A stretch of DNA of 25,882 nucleotides from an uncultured bacterium (GTDB lineage: Bacteria > Bacillota > Clostridia > Lachnospirales > Lachnospiraceae), in NCBI GenBank assembly GCA_905214955.1, contig CAJMON010000047.1, forward strand, positions 1 to 25,882. Direction: 5' to 3'. The notes beneath the pieces are model-generated. The model was not told where the DNA came from. It saw nothing but the letters and a program-made list of their open reading frames with translations, and searched no databases. Shown here piece after piece: positions 16,379 through 22,888 of this stretch (position 1 is the first letter of the stretch; every line of letters begins with the position of its first letter). A program made the position numbers and the translations under genes.

Positions 16379-17196
16379 TGAAAAAATATATTCAGGCATT
16401 CTTGAAACAGGCCTGCTGCATTTTTTTAAGCCTGATTGTCATTCTGCCTTTTTACATGGTGTTTATCAACTCCCTGAAAGACAAAGGGGAGTCGGCAAAA
16501 ATGAGCCTGGCACTTCCGAAACAGTGGTTGTTTTCCAACTATCTGGAAGTCATTGAAAAAGGAAAACTGGTGCAGGGTTTTACCAACAGTTTGACGTATG
16601 CGGCAGTTTCTACCTTTATTGGAGTGATTGCCTGTGCCATGGCAGCCTTTGTAATCTGCAGAAACCGGACGAAACTCAACAACTTTCTCTACTATTTCAT
16701 CCTCTGTGGACTGTTTTTCCCAGTAAACTACGTAACTCTGGTGCGGGTGCTGACCTTTTTCCACCTGAACAATACCAGAAGCGGCATCATCATTACTTTT
16801 ACCAGTTCCATGATTCCGTTCTGCGTTTTTACGATCCGAAACTTTGTCCTGTCTCTTCCAGTGGAATTGGATGAGGCGGCGGTGTTAGACGGCGCAGGGC
16901 CGTTAAGCCTGTTTTTTAAGATCATCATTCCCATGCTGAAACCCACCCTGGTGACTTGTTTTATTCTGCAGTTTATGGGAATCTGGAGTGACTTTATGAC
17001 ACCCCTGTATTTATCCAGCAAAAGCTCCATGTTCCCTATGACCATGGCCGTATACCAGTTTACAGGAAAAAACAAAAGCTACTGGAACTATGTATTTGCT
17101 GACATCATTCTGACTTGTCTTCCGGTGATCATCGTGTATATGCTGGGACAGCGCTACATTGTAGGCGGCATGACATCCGGAGCGGTCAAAGAATAA
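16378..17196 (+). CDS. Sugar ABC transporter permease (MalG/UgpE type)
   Basis: Second channel subunit, 272 residues, with predicted helices beginning at about 8-30 and ending near RYIVGGMTSGAVKE, the typical MalG-type tail. The EAA loop is ELDEAAVLDGAGPLSLFFKI with Glu166. The start codon overlaps the stop of the previous permease (TAATG), and its AGGAGG site lies in the previous gene. It is the last gene of the transporter segment and is followed by a terminator and then a new promoter for GH95. The substrate is inferred only from context. Confidence 0.93.
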   Translation: MKKYIQAFLKQACCIFLSLIVILPFYMVFINSLKDKGESAKMSLALPKQWLFSNYLEVIEKGKLVQGFTNSLTYAAVSTFIGVIACAMAAFVICRNRTKLNNFLYYFILCGLFFPVNYVTLVRVLTFFHLNNTRSGIIITFTSSMIPFCVFTIRNFVLSLPVELDEAAVLDGAGPLSLFFKIIIPMLKPTLVTCFILQFMGIWSDFMTPLYLSSKSSMFPMTMAVYQFTGKNKSYWNYVFADIILTCLPVIIVYMLGQRYIVGGMTSGAVKE

Positions 17197-17207
17197 ACAC
17201 GCTTTAG

Positions 17208-17234
17208 AGCCTGTGCAGATGCGCAGGCTTTTTC
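17208..17234 (+). terminator. Intrinsic terminator after the ABC permeases
   Basis: AGCCTGTGC and GCGCAGGCT form a 9-bp stem (one G-T pair) around AGAT, followed by TTTTTCCTT. It separates the transporter from GH95, although readthrough is possible. Confidence 0.8.
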
Positions 17235-17235
17235 C

Positions 17236-17264
17236 TTGTTCTGCTGTGAGGGATATGATACAAT
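17236..17264 (+). promoter_or_regulatory. Promoter for the GH95 gene
   Basis: TTGTTC (17236-17241), a 17-base spacer and TACAAT (17259-17264) lie directly after the terminator and about 38 bases before the GH95 start. Confidence 0.5.
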
Positions 17265-17301
17265 GGGACAGGCAGTAAACAAACAGGGTGGAGGAAAAAC
17301 T

Positions 17302-19563
17302 ATGCAGATCATACGAAAAGTCCCGGCAAAGCGCTGGGGAGAGGCGTTTGCTCTTGGAAATGGACAGCTTGGAGGAATGGTATACGGAGGAACTGAAACA
17401 GAACGCATCGATCTGTCCGAAAATACATTTTTCAGCGGAAACGCAAGTCTGGACAACAATCAGCCTCATGCAGCAGAAGCATTTTTCAAAATGCGGGAAG
17501 AGGCGTCCAGAGAGGATTTTGCAGCAGTCCATGAGACAGCAAAAGACTTTATTGGGGTAAGAAATAATTATGGAACCAATCTTCCGGTGGGAACGCTCTT
17601 TATTGAGACCGGACTGGAAGGAGACAAAACAGAAAATTACAGCAGAAGCCTGGATCTGGAGACCGGCGTGGCTTCTTCTGAGTGGATGTACGAAGGAAAC
17701 CAGGTAAAAACGAGAAGTTTTGCTTCCCACGTACATAAACTGATGTACTATGAAATCAGCACGGAAGAGAAAATTCTTCAGTTGAAGCTGAAATTTTCTT
17801 CTCCGAGAGAAAAGGATTATATCAATTATAACATTGGCGGGCTGTACTTTGAGTGCGATGCCCTGGAGACCATGCACAGCGATGGAACTACCGGCGTGAC
17901 CTTGATTGGAAAGGCAGCCATTCACACAGACGGCTTTCCAAAAGCCGAAGAGGACAGCCTGGTGATTCAGAATGCATCCAGACTGTCTGTGTATATTCTC
18001 ATGGCAACGGATTTTGCAGATAAGTATGCCTCCGGCTTTGGAAAAATGGTCTATCCGGACCGGATGGAAAAGATCCATGCCATGCAGATGGAGATGAACC
18101 GGTACTTTGTGGGAGTAGAAGAACTGCCGGTGGAAAAACTTTTAGAAGCCCACATGGCAGATATGAAAGCGCTGGCAGACCGGGTGACACTGGAGATGGA
18201 GGGAACCGGGCATGCAGCCCAGATTCCAGAAATGTTCCAGATGGGACGTTATCTGCTTTACAGTGCGTCAAGAGAAGATTCCGTTCTGCCGGCCCATCTG
18301 CAGGGTGTGTGGAATGACAATGTGGCCTGCAGAATTGGCTGGACCTGCGACATGCATCTGGACATTAACACCCAGATGAATTACTGGCCTGCGGAAGTGA
18401 CCGGTGTTTCTGAGACCACGGTACCGCTGTTTTCCTGGATTCGGGACAGCCTGGCAGAAAATGGAAAGCAGACGGCAGAAGTCAGCTATGGACAGAAAGG
18501 CTGGGTTGGGGAGCTGGTATCCAATGCCTGGGGATTTGCAGCGCCTTACTGGGCATCTCCCATTGCGCCCTGCCCCACAGGAGGCGTGTGGATTCTGACC
18601 CATATGTGGGAGCATTACGCATTTACCAGAGACAGAGAATTCCTGGAAAAAGAATGCTATCCCCTTCTGGAAGGCGCGGTGGAATTCTTTGAGGGATATG
18701 TTTTTGAGGATGAAAATGGCTTCCTGACCTGCGGCCCGTCCATTTCTCCGGAAAATACTTTCGTAAAAGATGGAAAGAAATATCAGATCAGCAATGGCTG
18801 TACCTATGAGATTTTGATGATCCGGGAACTGTTCCAGATTTATGTGGAAGCTTCCAAAATCCTTGGAAAAGACAGCGATCTGGTGAAAACAGCAGCGAAA
18901 GATTTGAAAAAACTGCTTCCCTACCGGATCACAGAGGACGGCAGAATTGCGGAATGGAGCCACAAATATCCGTCTGCGGATCTCCAGCACCGTCACACCA
19001 GTCATCTTTTGGGGCTGTTCCCCTTTGCACAGATCACACCGGAAAGACGGAAGCTGGCAAAGGCAGCTGAGACTGCCATCGAGGCAAAACTGACCCCGGA
19101 AGAAAACTGGGAGGATACCGGCTGGGCAAGATCCATGCTGATGCTGTATGAAGCCAGACTGCGCCATCCGGAAAAAGCATGGCACCACATCTGCGCGATG
19201 CTGGATAAGCTGCTGGAGCCCAATGATTTTATCATTCATCCGCCTACCAGAGGTGCTGGTTCTTTTGACAATGTGTATGAGATGGATGGAAATACCGGAC
19301 TTACCAGCTGTATCGCGGAAATGCTTCTCCAGAGCCACAATGGAGTTATCCGTCTTCTGCCCTGCCTGCCAAAGGCATGGAAGAGCGGCCATGTATCCGG
19401 CCTGAGGGCAAGAGGCGGTGCAAGGGTGGAGATCATCTGGAAGGGAAGAACATGCGAAGCCTGGATGACAGCCAAAGAAAGCGGTTCCTTTGTTGTGGCC
19501 AAGGGACGGAAGAAACAGGAAGTGGTTCTGAAAGCAGGAGAAAGAACAAAAGTGTGGGGATAA
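17302..19563 (+). CDS. Glycoside hydrolase family 95 (alpha-L-fucosidase-like)
   Basis: 753-residue cytoplasmic enzyme of the GH95 fold. It starts with the beta-domain signature AFALGNGQLGGMVYGG and continues into an (alpha/alpha)6 barrel. The start at 17302 has GGAGG 7 bases upstream; an upstream in-frame ATG at 17236 lies in the promoter and is rejected. GH95 enzymes mostly remove alpha-1,2-fucose, some alpha-L-galactose. By eye, the general acid matches Glu484 (PSISPEN) and the base-side Asp matches Asp662 (EMDGNTG), equivalent to Glu566 and Asp766 of Bifidobacterium AfcA. In the Asn-x-Asn pair that helps activate water there, the second is Asn356 (DINTQMNYW) but the first is Asp354, which could change activity or specificity. 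No signal peptide, so imported oligosaccharides are the likely substrate, consistent with the ABC importer upstream. Confidence 0.88.
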   Translation: MQIIRKVPAKRWGEAFALGNGQLGGMVYGGTETERIDLSENTFFSGNASLDNNQPHAAEAFFKMREEASREDFAAVHETAKDFIGVRNNYGTNLPVGTLFIETGLEGDKTENYSRSLDLETGVASSEWMYEGNQVKTRSFASHVHKLMYYEISTEEKILQLKLKFSSPREKDYINYNIGGLYFECDALETMHSDGTTGVTLIGKAAIHTDGFPKAEEDSLVIQNASRLSVYILMATDFADKYASGFGKMVYPDRMEKIHAMQMEMNRYFVGVEELPVEKLLEAHMADMKALADRVTLEMEGTGHAAQIPEMFQMGRYLLYSASREDSVLPAHLQGVWNDNVACRIGWTCDMHLDINTQMNYWPAEVTGVSETTVPLFSWIRDSLAENGKQTAEVSYGQKGWVGELVSNAWGFAAPYWASPIAPCPTGGVWILTHMWEHYAFTRDREFLEKECYPLLEGAVEFFEGYVFEDENGFLTCGPSISPENTFVKDGKKYQISNGCTYEILMIRELFQIYVEASKILGKDSDLVKTAAKDLKKLLPYRITEDGRIAEWSHKYPSADLQHRHTSHLLGLFPFAQITPERRKLAKAAETAIEAKLTPEENWEDTGWARSMLMLYEARLRHPEKAWHHICAMLDKLLEPNDFIIHPPTRGAGSFDNVYEMDGNTGLTSCIAEMLLQSHNGVIRLLPCLPKAWKSGHVSGLRARGGARVEIIWKGRTCEAWMTAKESGSFVVAKGRKKQEVVLKAGERTKVWG

Positions 19564-19649
19564 GAAGAAAAAAATGTGCATAAGTCTCCCAGGATCTGAA
19601 TAAACTGGTGGAAAGAATACAGAAAAAGCCAGAATGGGAGGATCAGAAG

Positions 19650-20873
19650 GTGGCAGAGTACAGACGTTTTCTTTCTTATGTATACAGTTATCCAAACGGA
19701 AAAAAAGAACAGAATACCGGCTTTGTGAAAATTGAAGCCAGAGGCCGGGACTGCAGAATGCAGTTTGGCCTTCAGAAACTTCCCCAGGAGGAGACGGCTC
19801 TGGACGTGTATGGATTTGTGCGTCAGGGCGGAATCCTTCAGGGGATTTTTCTTGGAAGAATTCCGGTAGAACAGGGAAGCGCGGAAGGGGTGATTGCCGC
19901 AGAAAGGCAGCAGATGGGAGGCAGCAGCATCAGGCTGGAAGAACTTTCCGGACTCTGGCTAAAAGGGGAAGGGCCGGCAGATTACATAACCGTGTGGGAT
20001 GATTTCGGTGTGGAGACCCAGAAGCTGGTGCTGGAGCCGGAAGCAGATTCAGAGGAAAGCCAAGAAACGTCAGAGCAGCCAGCAGTCGCTGCCGAGCCGG
20101 AGATCGTTTCAGAGGAAAATGAAGTATCAGCGGAGCCAGAGAGCGCTTTGGAAGAGAGTGAGGTATCAGCGCAGCTGGAGAGCATTTCGACAGAAAAACA
20201 GATTTCAGCAGAACCAGAGAGCGCTTTGGAAGAGAGTGAGGCACTAGCGCAGCTGGAGAGCATTTCGACAGAAAAACAGATTTCAGCAGAACCAGAGAGC
20301 GCTTTGGAAGAGAGTGAGGCATCAGCGCAGCCGGAGAGCGTTTCGACAGAAAAACAGATTTCAGCAGAGCCAGAGAGCGTTTCAGAAGAAAATGAAGTCT
20401 CAGAAGAACTGGAAAAAGATCAGAAAGAATCTGGTGGGCAGAAAAAGAAATCCGGCATGGCGGCCCAGGAAACAGTGTGCGCTCTTCCAGCATCGCTGTG
20501 CCCGCAGATCCGCTACTGTCCCTGCGGCCTGGATTACCGGTGGGAATGCCTGTCCAGAAATTATGCCCACCGAAGGCCCTTTGCCCTGCCAGACATTCAG
20601 GACTGCATTGAAATCAGCCCCAGAGACCTGACAGCCCTGCGCCAGCCGTACTGGTGCCTTGGGAGAAACCGGTTTCTGCTGCGGGCGTATGGCAGCTACC
20701 AGCATCTGCTGTTGATCCAGAAAAAAGATGGAACCGTGCTGCTTGGCATTCCAGGGAGGTATGATCCCAGAGAAGCCAGAACCGCCTCTGCCTACGGGTT
20801 TGGCGTATTTTTGAAGGCGGCTTCTGAAAATGCCAGGACAAGATTTGGCTACTGGTGCCGGGAAGTGTTGTAA
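19650..20873 (+). CDS. DUF6128-like protein of unknown function with acidic tandem repeat
   Basis: 407-residue cytoplasmic protein with no catalytic motif I recognise. The N-terminal block (RRFLSYVYSYPNGKKEQNTGFVKIEARG, about residues 5-130) and the C-terminal block (about 290-407, ending RFGYWCREVL and rich in Trp, Tyr and Cys) resemble the Lachnospiraceae DUF6128 group; that label is from memory. Between them is a Glu/Ser-rich low-complexity linker with three and a half 26-residue repeats, length-variable by nature. The GTG at 19650 is chosen because GGGAGG lies 8 bases before it; an in-frame GTG at 19608 would add 14 residues but has a weak site. The gene follows GH95 by 86 bases and may be cotranscribed, yet its family is not tied to glycans. 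It converges with the radical-SAM gene 17 bases away. Confidence 0.75.
   Translation: MAEYRRFLSYVYSYPNGKKEQNTGFVKIEARGRDCRMQFGLQKLPQEETALDVYGFVRQGGILQGIFLGRIPVEQGSAEGVIAAERQQMGGSSIRLEELSGLWLKGEGPADYITVWDDFGVETQKLVLEPEADSEESQETSEQPAVAAEPEIVSEENEVSAEPESALEESEVSAQLESISTEKQISAEPESALEESEALAQLESISTEKQISAEPESALEESEASAQPESVSTEKQISAEPESVSEENEVSEELEKDQKESGGQKKKSGMAAQETVCALPASLCPQIRYCPCGLDYRWECLSRNYAHRRPFALPDIQDCIEISPRDLTALRQPYWCLGRNRFLLRAYGSYQHLLLIQKKDGTVLLGIPGRYDPREARTASAYGFGVFLKAASENARTRFGYWCREVL
20133..20402 (+). repeat. 78-bp in-frame minisatellite, about 3.5 copies
   Basis: Units at 20133-20210, 20211-20288 and 20289-20366, plus a partial unit from 20367. Each encodes 26 residues of the form EPESALEESE(V/A)xAQ then ESxSTEKQISA. 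Units differ by only a few bases, which implies recent slippage or unequal exchange and likely copy-number differences among strains. Confidence 0.9.
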
Positions 20874-20890
20874 AGTGCTGTAAAGAGGTG

Positions 20891-21613
20891 TCAGGTATCC
20901 AGGCCGCGGATTTCCACCACCGAAATGGTTTTCTTAAGTATCTGGCGAAAAACTTCCAGTTCCGGCCGGGTGTAACTGTGAAAGGTTTCCGGGCACAGAA
21001 CCTGGTCGGAATCCCGGTAAGCCTGGAGATAATAGGCAGGACATCCGGCAAGCCAAAGGCTGATATCTTTAAAATCCGAAGCATCGTGAAGCTCTTTGAC
21101 AACCGTTGTGCGAAATTCAAAGGGAATGCGGCCTTCCATGAGAAGTTTCGCCGACTGAAAAGTCTTTGCAAGAAGCTGCTGCTGTGCGGCTTCCGGAAAA
21201 ACGGCAAGGCCTGCACAGCGGGCGTATCCTTTGCGGGAAGACTTGATGTCCATGGCAATGTAGTCCAGCAGTCCTTCTTCCATCAGTTTCTTTAAAAGCT
21301 GAGGGTTCGTTCCGTTTGTATCCAGCTTGACCAGGTATCCCATGGAATGGACTTCCTGGATAAATGTTTTCAGATCCGGAGAAAGGGTGGGTTCTCCGCC
21401 GGTGATGCAGATGCCGTCTAAGATGCCCTGGCGTTTTTTCAGAAATTTCAGGACTTCCTCTGTGGGAATCACGCCCTCCTCATTTGGAGACAGGACAAGG
21501 CCGGAATTTTGGCAGAAAGGACAGCGGAAATTGCAGCCCCCAAGAAAAAGCGTGGCGGCTACTTTGCCAGGATAGTCAAGAAGCGTCAGTTTTTGCAGGC
21601 CGTGTATAATCAT
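20891..21613 (-). CDS. Radical-SAM activating enzyme, anaerobic RNR activase-like (NrdG2 type)
   Basis: 240-residue radical-SAM protein. The cluster motif GGCNFRCPFCQN gives Cys27, Cys31 and Cys34 in the CxxxCxxC arrangement that binds the 4Fe-4S cluster and SAM. GICITGGEPT is the SAM-contacting GGE motif. The start IIHGLQKLTLLDYPGK is characteristic of the group annotated as anaerobic ribonucleoside-triphosphate reductase activating protein, which generates a glycyl radical in a partner enzyme. No NrdD or other glycyl-radical partner lies in the window, so the partner is uncertain. The start at 21613 is preferred because GGAGG lies 9 bases upstream; in-frame ATGs further upstream sit on or before that site. 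A promoter (21644-21672) lies just before it. Confidence 0.88.
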   Translation of the reverse strand: MIIHGLQKLTLLDYPGKVAATLFLGGCNFRCPFCQNSGLVLSPNEEGVIPTEEVLKFLKKRQGILDGICITGGEPTLSPDLKTFIQEVHSMGYLVKLDTNGTNPQLLKKLMEEGLLDYIAMDIKSSRKGYARCAGLAVFPEAAQQQLLAKTFQSAKLLMEGRIPFEFRTTVVKELHDASDFKDISLWLAGCPAYYLQAYRDSDQVLCPETFHSYTRPELEVFRQILKKTISVVEIRGLDT

Positions 21614-21643
21614 AAGAAACATCCTCCAGTATTGTTTTTGCTT

Positions 21644-21672
21644 ATTATACCCCACTTGTGTTTTGGATACAA
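21644..21672 (-). promoter_or_regulatory. Promoter for the radical-SAM activase gene
   Basis: On the minus strand TTGTAT (21667-21672), 17 bases, then TATAAT (21644-21649). The predicted start near 21637 gives a leader of about 24 bases that includes the GGAGG site. It overlaps the divergent tadA promoter. Confidence 0.7.
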
Positions 21673-21684
21673 TCTGGTTATAAT
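21656..21684 (+). promoter_or_regulatory. Promoter for tadA, interlocked with the divergent promoter
   Basis: TTGTGT (21656-21661), 17 bases, then TATAAT (21679-21684). Its predicted start (about 21690) falls inside the left end of the adjacent MITE, one base beyond the -10 box. Confidence 0.65.
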
Positions 21685-21838
21685 CTAGAGCGTGTTTGAA
21701 AAATCATTCCTGCAGTCTGCACGCCCTACTTTGCGTGAGATTTTGCCCTCATTCGGTTGACGCAGCCCTCATTCAGACAAAATCTTTCACAAATTGTGAT
21801 GTACATCTTACAGAAAGCATTTTTCAAACACGCTCTAG
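21685..21838. mobile_element. MITE of about 154 bp with 20-bp perfect terminal inverted repeats
   Basis: The left end CTAGAGCGTGTTTGAAAAAT (21685-21704) is the exact reverse complement of 21819-21838. Similarity continues with mismatches further inward. The TA at 21686-21687 and at 21836-21837 could be the duplicated TA target of an IS630/Tc1-like transposase, making the element proper GAGCGTG...CACGCTC. Inside are an imperfect inverted repeat (GTGAGATTTTG at 21735 with CAAAATCTTTCAC at 21778) and a direct repeat of CCCTCATTC, so the whole element can fold into one long hairpin. It encodes no convincing protein and depends on a transposase encoded elsewhere. Confidence 0.8.
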
Positions 21839-21883
21839 GACAGTGGGAAAAACAGGCGGATGTACTGTGGAAATGAGGAAAGC

Positions 21884-22405
21884 ATGACAGAAGACGAAAG
21901 ATATATGAAAGAAGCCATACGGCAGGCAAGAAAAGCAGAGGCTCTGGATGAAGTTCCTATTGGCTGCGTGATTGTTTATGATGGCAGAATTATTGCACGG
22001 GGATATAACAGACGGAATACAGACAAAAACACCCTGTCCCATGCAGAATTAAATGCCATCCGAAAAGCCAGCAGAAAACTGGGGGACTGGCGTCTGGAAG
22101 GGTGTACGATGTACATTACTCTGGAACCCTGCCAGATGTGTGCAGGAGCTATTGTACAGGCAAGAGTAACAAGGGTTGTCATTGGAAGCCGCAATCCAAA
22201 AGCCGGATGTGCCGGTTCAGTGCTCAACCTGCTTCAGATGGCAGAATTCAATCATCAAGTGGAACTGACAGAAGGGGTGCTGACAGAAGAGTGCAGTAAC
22301 ATGTTGTCTGAATTTTTCCGAAACCTGCGGGTACGGAAGAAACAGGAAAAAGAAGAGCGGGCAAAGCTGGAAGCAGAAACAGAGAAAAACTCGCAGCAGG
22401 AATGA
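21884..22405 (+). CDS. tadA: tRNA-specific adenosine deaminase TadA
   Basis: Zinc deaminase that converts the wobble adenosine of tRNA-Arg(ACG) to inosine. The cytidine-deaminase-fold motif HAE (His53, Glu55) and PCxxC (Cys83, Cys86 in LEPCQMCAGAIVQARV) are intact. The following RVVIGSRNPKAGCAGSVLNLL segment is typical of TadA rather than of free-base deaminases. At 173 residues it is slightly longer than average because of a charged C-terminal tail (KKQEKEERAKLEAE). The start at 21884 follows GAGG by 5 bases and gives the usual MTEDERYMKEA beginning; an ATG at 21860 is less likely. Its leader contains the MITE. The SRP RNA lies downstream, a common gene order in this clade. Confidence 0.93.
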   Translation: MTEDERYMKEAIRQARKAEALDEVPIGCVIVYDGRIIARGYNRRNTDKNTLSHAELNAIRKASRKLGDWRLEGCTMYITLEPCQMCAGAIVQARVTRVVIGSRNPKAGCAGSVLNLLQMAEFNHQVELTEGVLTEECSNMLSEFFRNLRVRKKQEKEERAKLEAETEKNSQQE

Positions 22406-22426
22406 ACGTTCTGAAAGACAAAACAG

Positions 22427-22455
22427 TTGACAAACAAAGAGATTCAAGGTATAGT
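22427..22455 (+). promoter_or_regulatory. Strong promoter of the SRP RNA gene
   Basis: Consensus -35 TTGACA (22427-22432), 17-base spacer, -10 TATAGT (22450-22455). This is the best promoter in the window, as expected for an abundant stable RNA. Confidence 0.85.
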
Positions 22456-22482
22456 AGTACAAGTACGACTAAGTCATAAAAC

Positions 22483-22750
22483 TTCCGCGCAGCCGGGGAG
22501 ATAGCGGTGCCCTGAACCTGCAATCCGCTACAGCAGGGGTCATGCCGAACCGAGGGCTTTTCACTGCGGGGTCTGCCCTTTATAAGTGGTGTTGAAGTCT
22601 GGGTCTTACGCAACAGAACTCTGTGAACCGTGTCAGGGCAGGAATGCAGCAGCACTAAGCAGAATCTTCTGTGTGCCGTGAGGCAGCCTGGACCGAGCTA
22701 ACTGTAGAGGTAACGTCCGTGGTGGGAGTTCGAAGCAAGGCGCGCGGATT
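22483..22750 (+). ncRNA. ffs: Signal recognition particle RNA, large Gram-positive type
   Basis: RNA scaffold of the signal recognition particle, which targets membrane and secreted proteins. The 5' domain has the scRNA landmark GATAGCGGTGCCCTGAACC and the CAATCCGCTA loop. The conserved helix 8 that binds Ffh reads GTCAGG, then GCA-GGAA-TGC with a GNRA-type tetraloop, then AGCAGCA. The returning strand includes GTGTGCCGTGAGGCAGCCTGG. The ends pair: CCGCGC (22485-22490) with GCGCGG (22742-22747). A length of about 265-270 nt matches the Bacillus/Clostridium Alu-containing form, not the 114-nt E. coli form. Exact ends are estimated from that pairing. Confidence 0.95.
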
Positions 22751-22778
22751 AAATATAAAATCACACAAAAAAGATTAC

Positions 22779-22819
22779 GGTGCAGATTTTCTCAAGAAGG
22801 AAAAACTGCATCTTTTTTT
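22779..22819 (+). terminator. Terminator of the SRP RNA gene
   Basis: GGTGCAGATTTTC pairs with GAAAAACTGCATC (one G-T pair, one mismatch) around TCAAGAAG, followed by TTTTTTT. It lies about 30 bases after the mature RNA. Confidence 0.85.
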
Positions 22820-22820
22820 G

Positions 22821-22849
22821 TTGTGTTATGAGACAGAATCGGCTATACT
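22821..22849 (+). promoter_or_regulatory. Promoter for the secreted acidic protein gene
   Basis: TTGTGT (22821-22826), 17 bases, then TATACT (22844-22849), directly after the SRP RNA terminator and about 35 bases before the ATG. Confidence 0.6.
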
Positions 22850-22888
22850 GTAAGTATCGATAGGGACATTTCATAGGAGGGAAGTTAT

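Noticed and set aside
17195..17207. Sequence AAACACGCTTTAG resembling the MITE end AAACACGCTCTAG
   Set aside because: The match is only 12 of 13 bases, has no partner end nearby, and runs into an ordinary terminator; chance is likely.
17236..17301. Upstream in-frame ATG for the GH95 gene
   Set aside because: It overlaps the promoter, lacks a ribosome site and would add residues unlike the family N-terminus; the ATG at 17302 has GGAGG at good spacing.
18268..19695. Long minus-strand open frame opposite GH95
   Set aside because: It is antisense to a well-supported enzyme gene; its length follows from codon bias of the real frame, and its composition (Cys, Phe, His rich) is unlike a protein.
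20133..20402. Regular repeats that might suggest a CRISPR array
   Set aside because: The repeats are contiguous, without unique spacers, and in frame within a gene.
22718..22740. GGGAGTTCGAAGC resembling a tRNA T-arm
   Set aside because: It lies inside the SRP RNA 3' domain; no acceptor stem or anticodon arm can be built around it.
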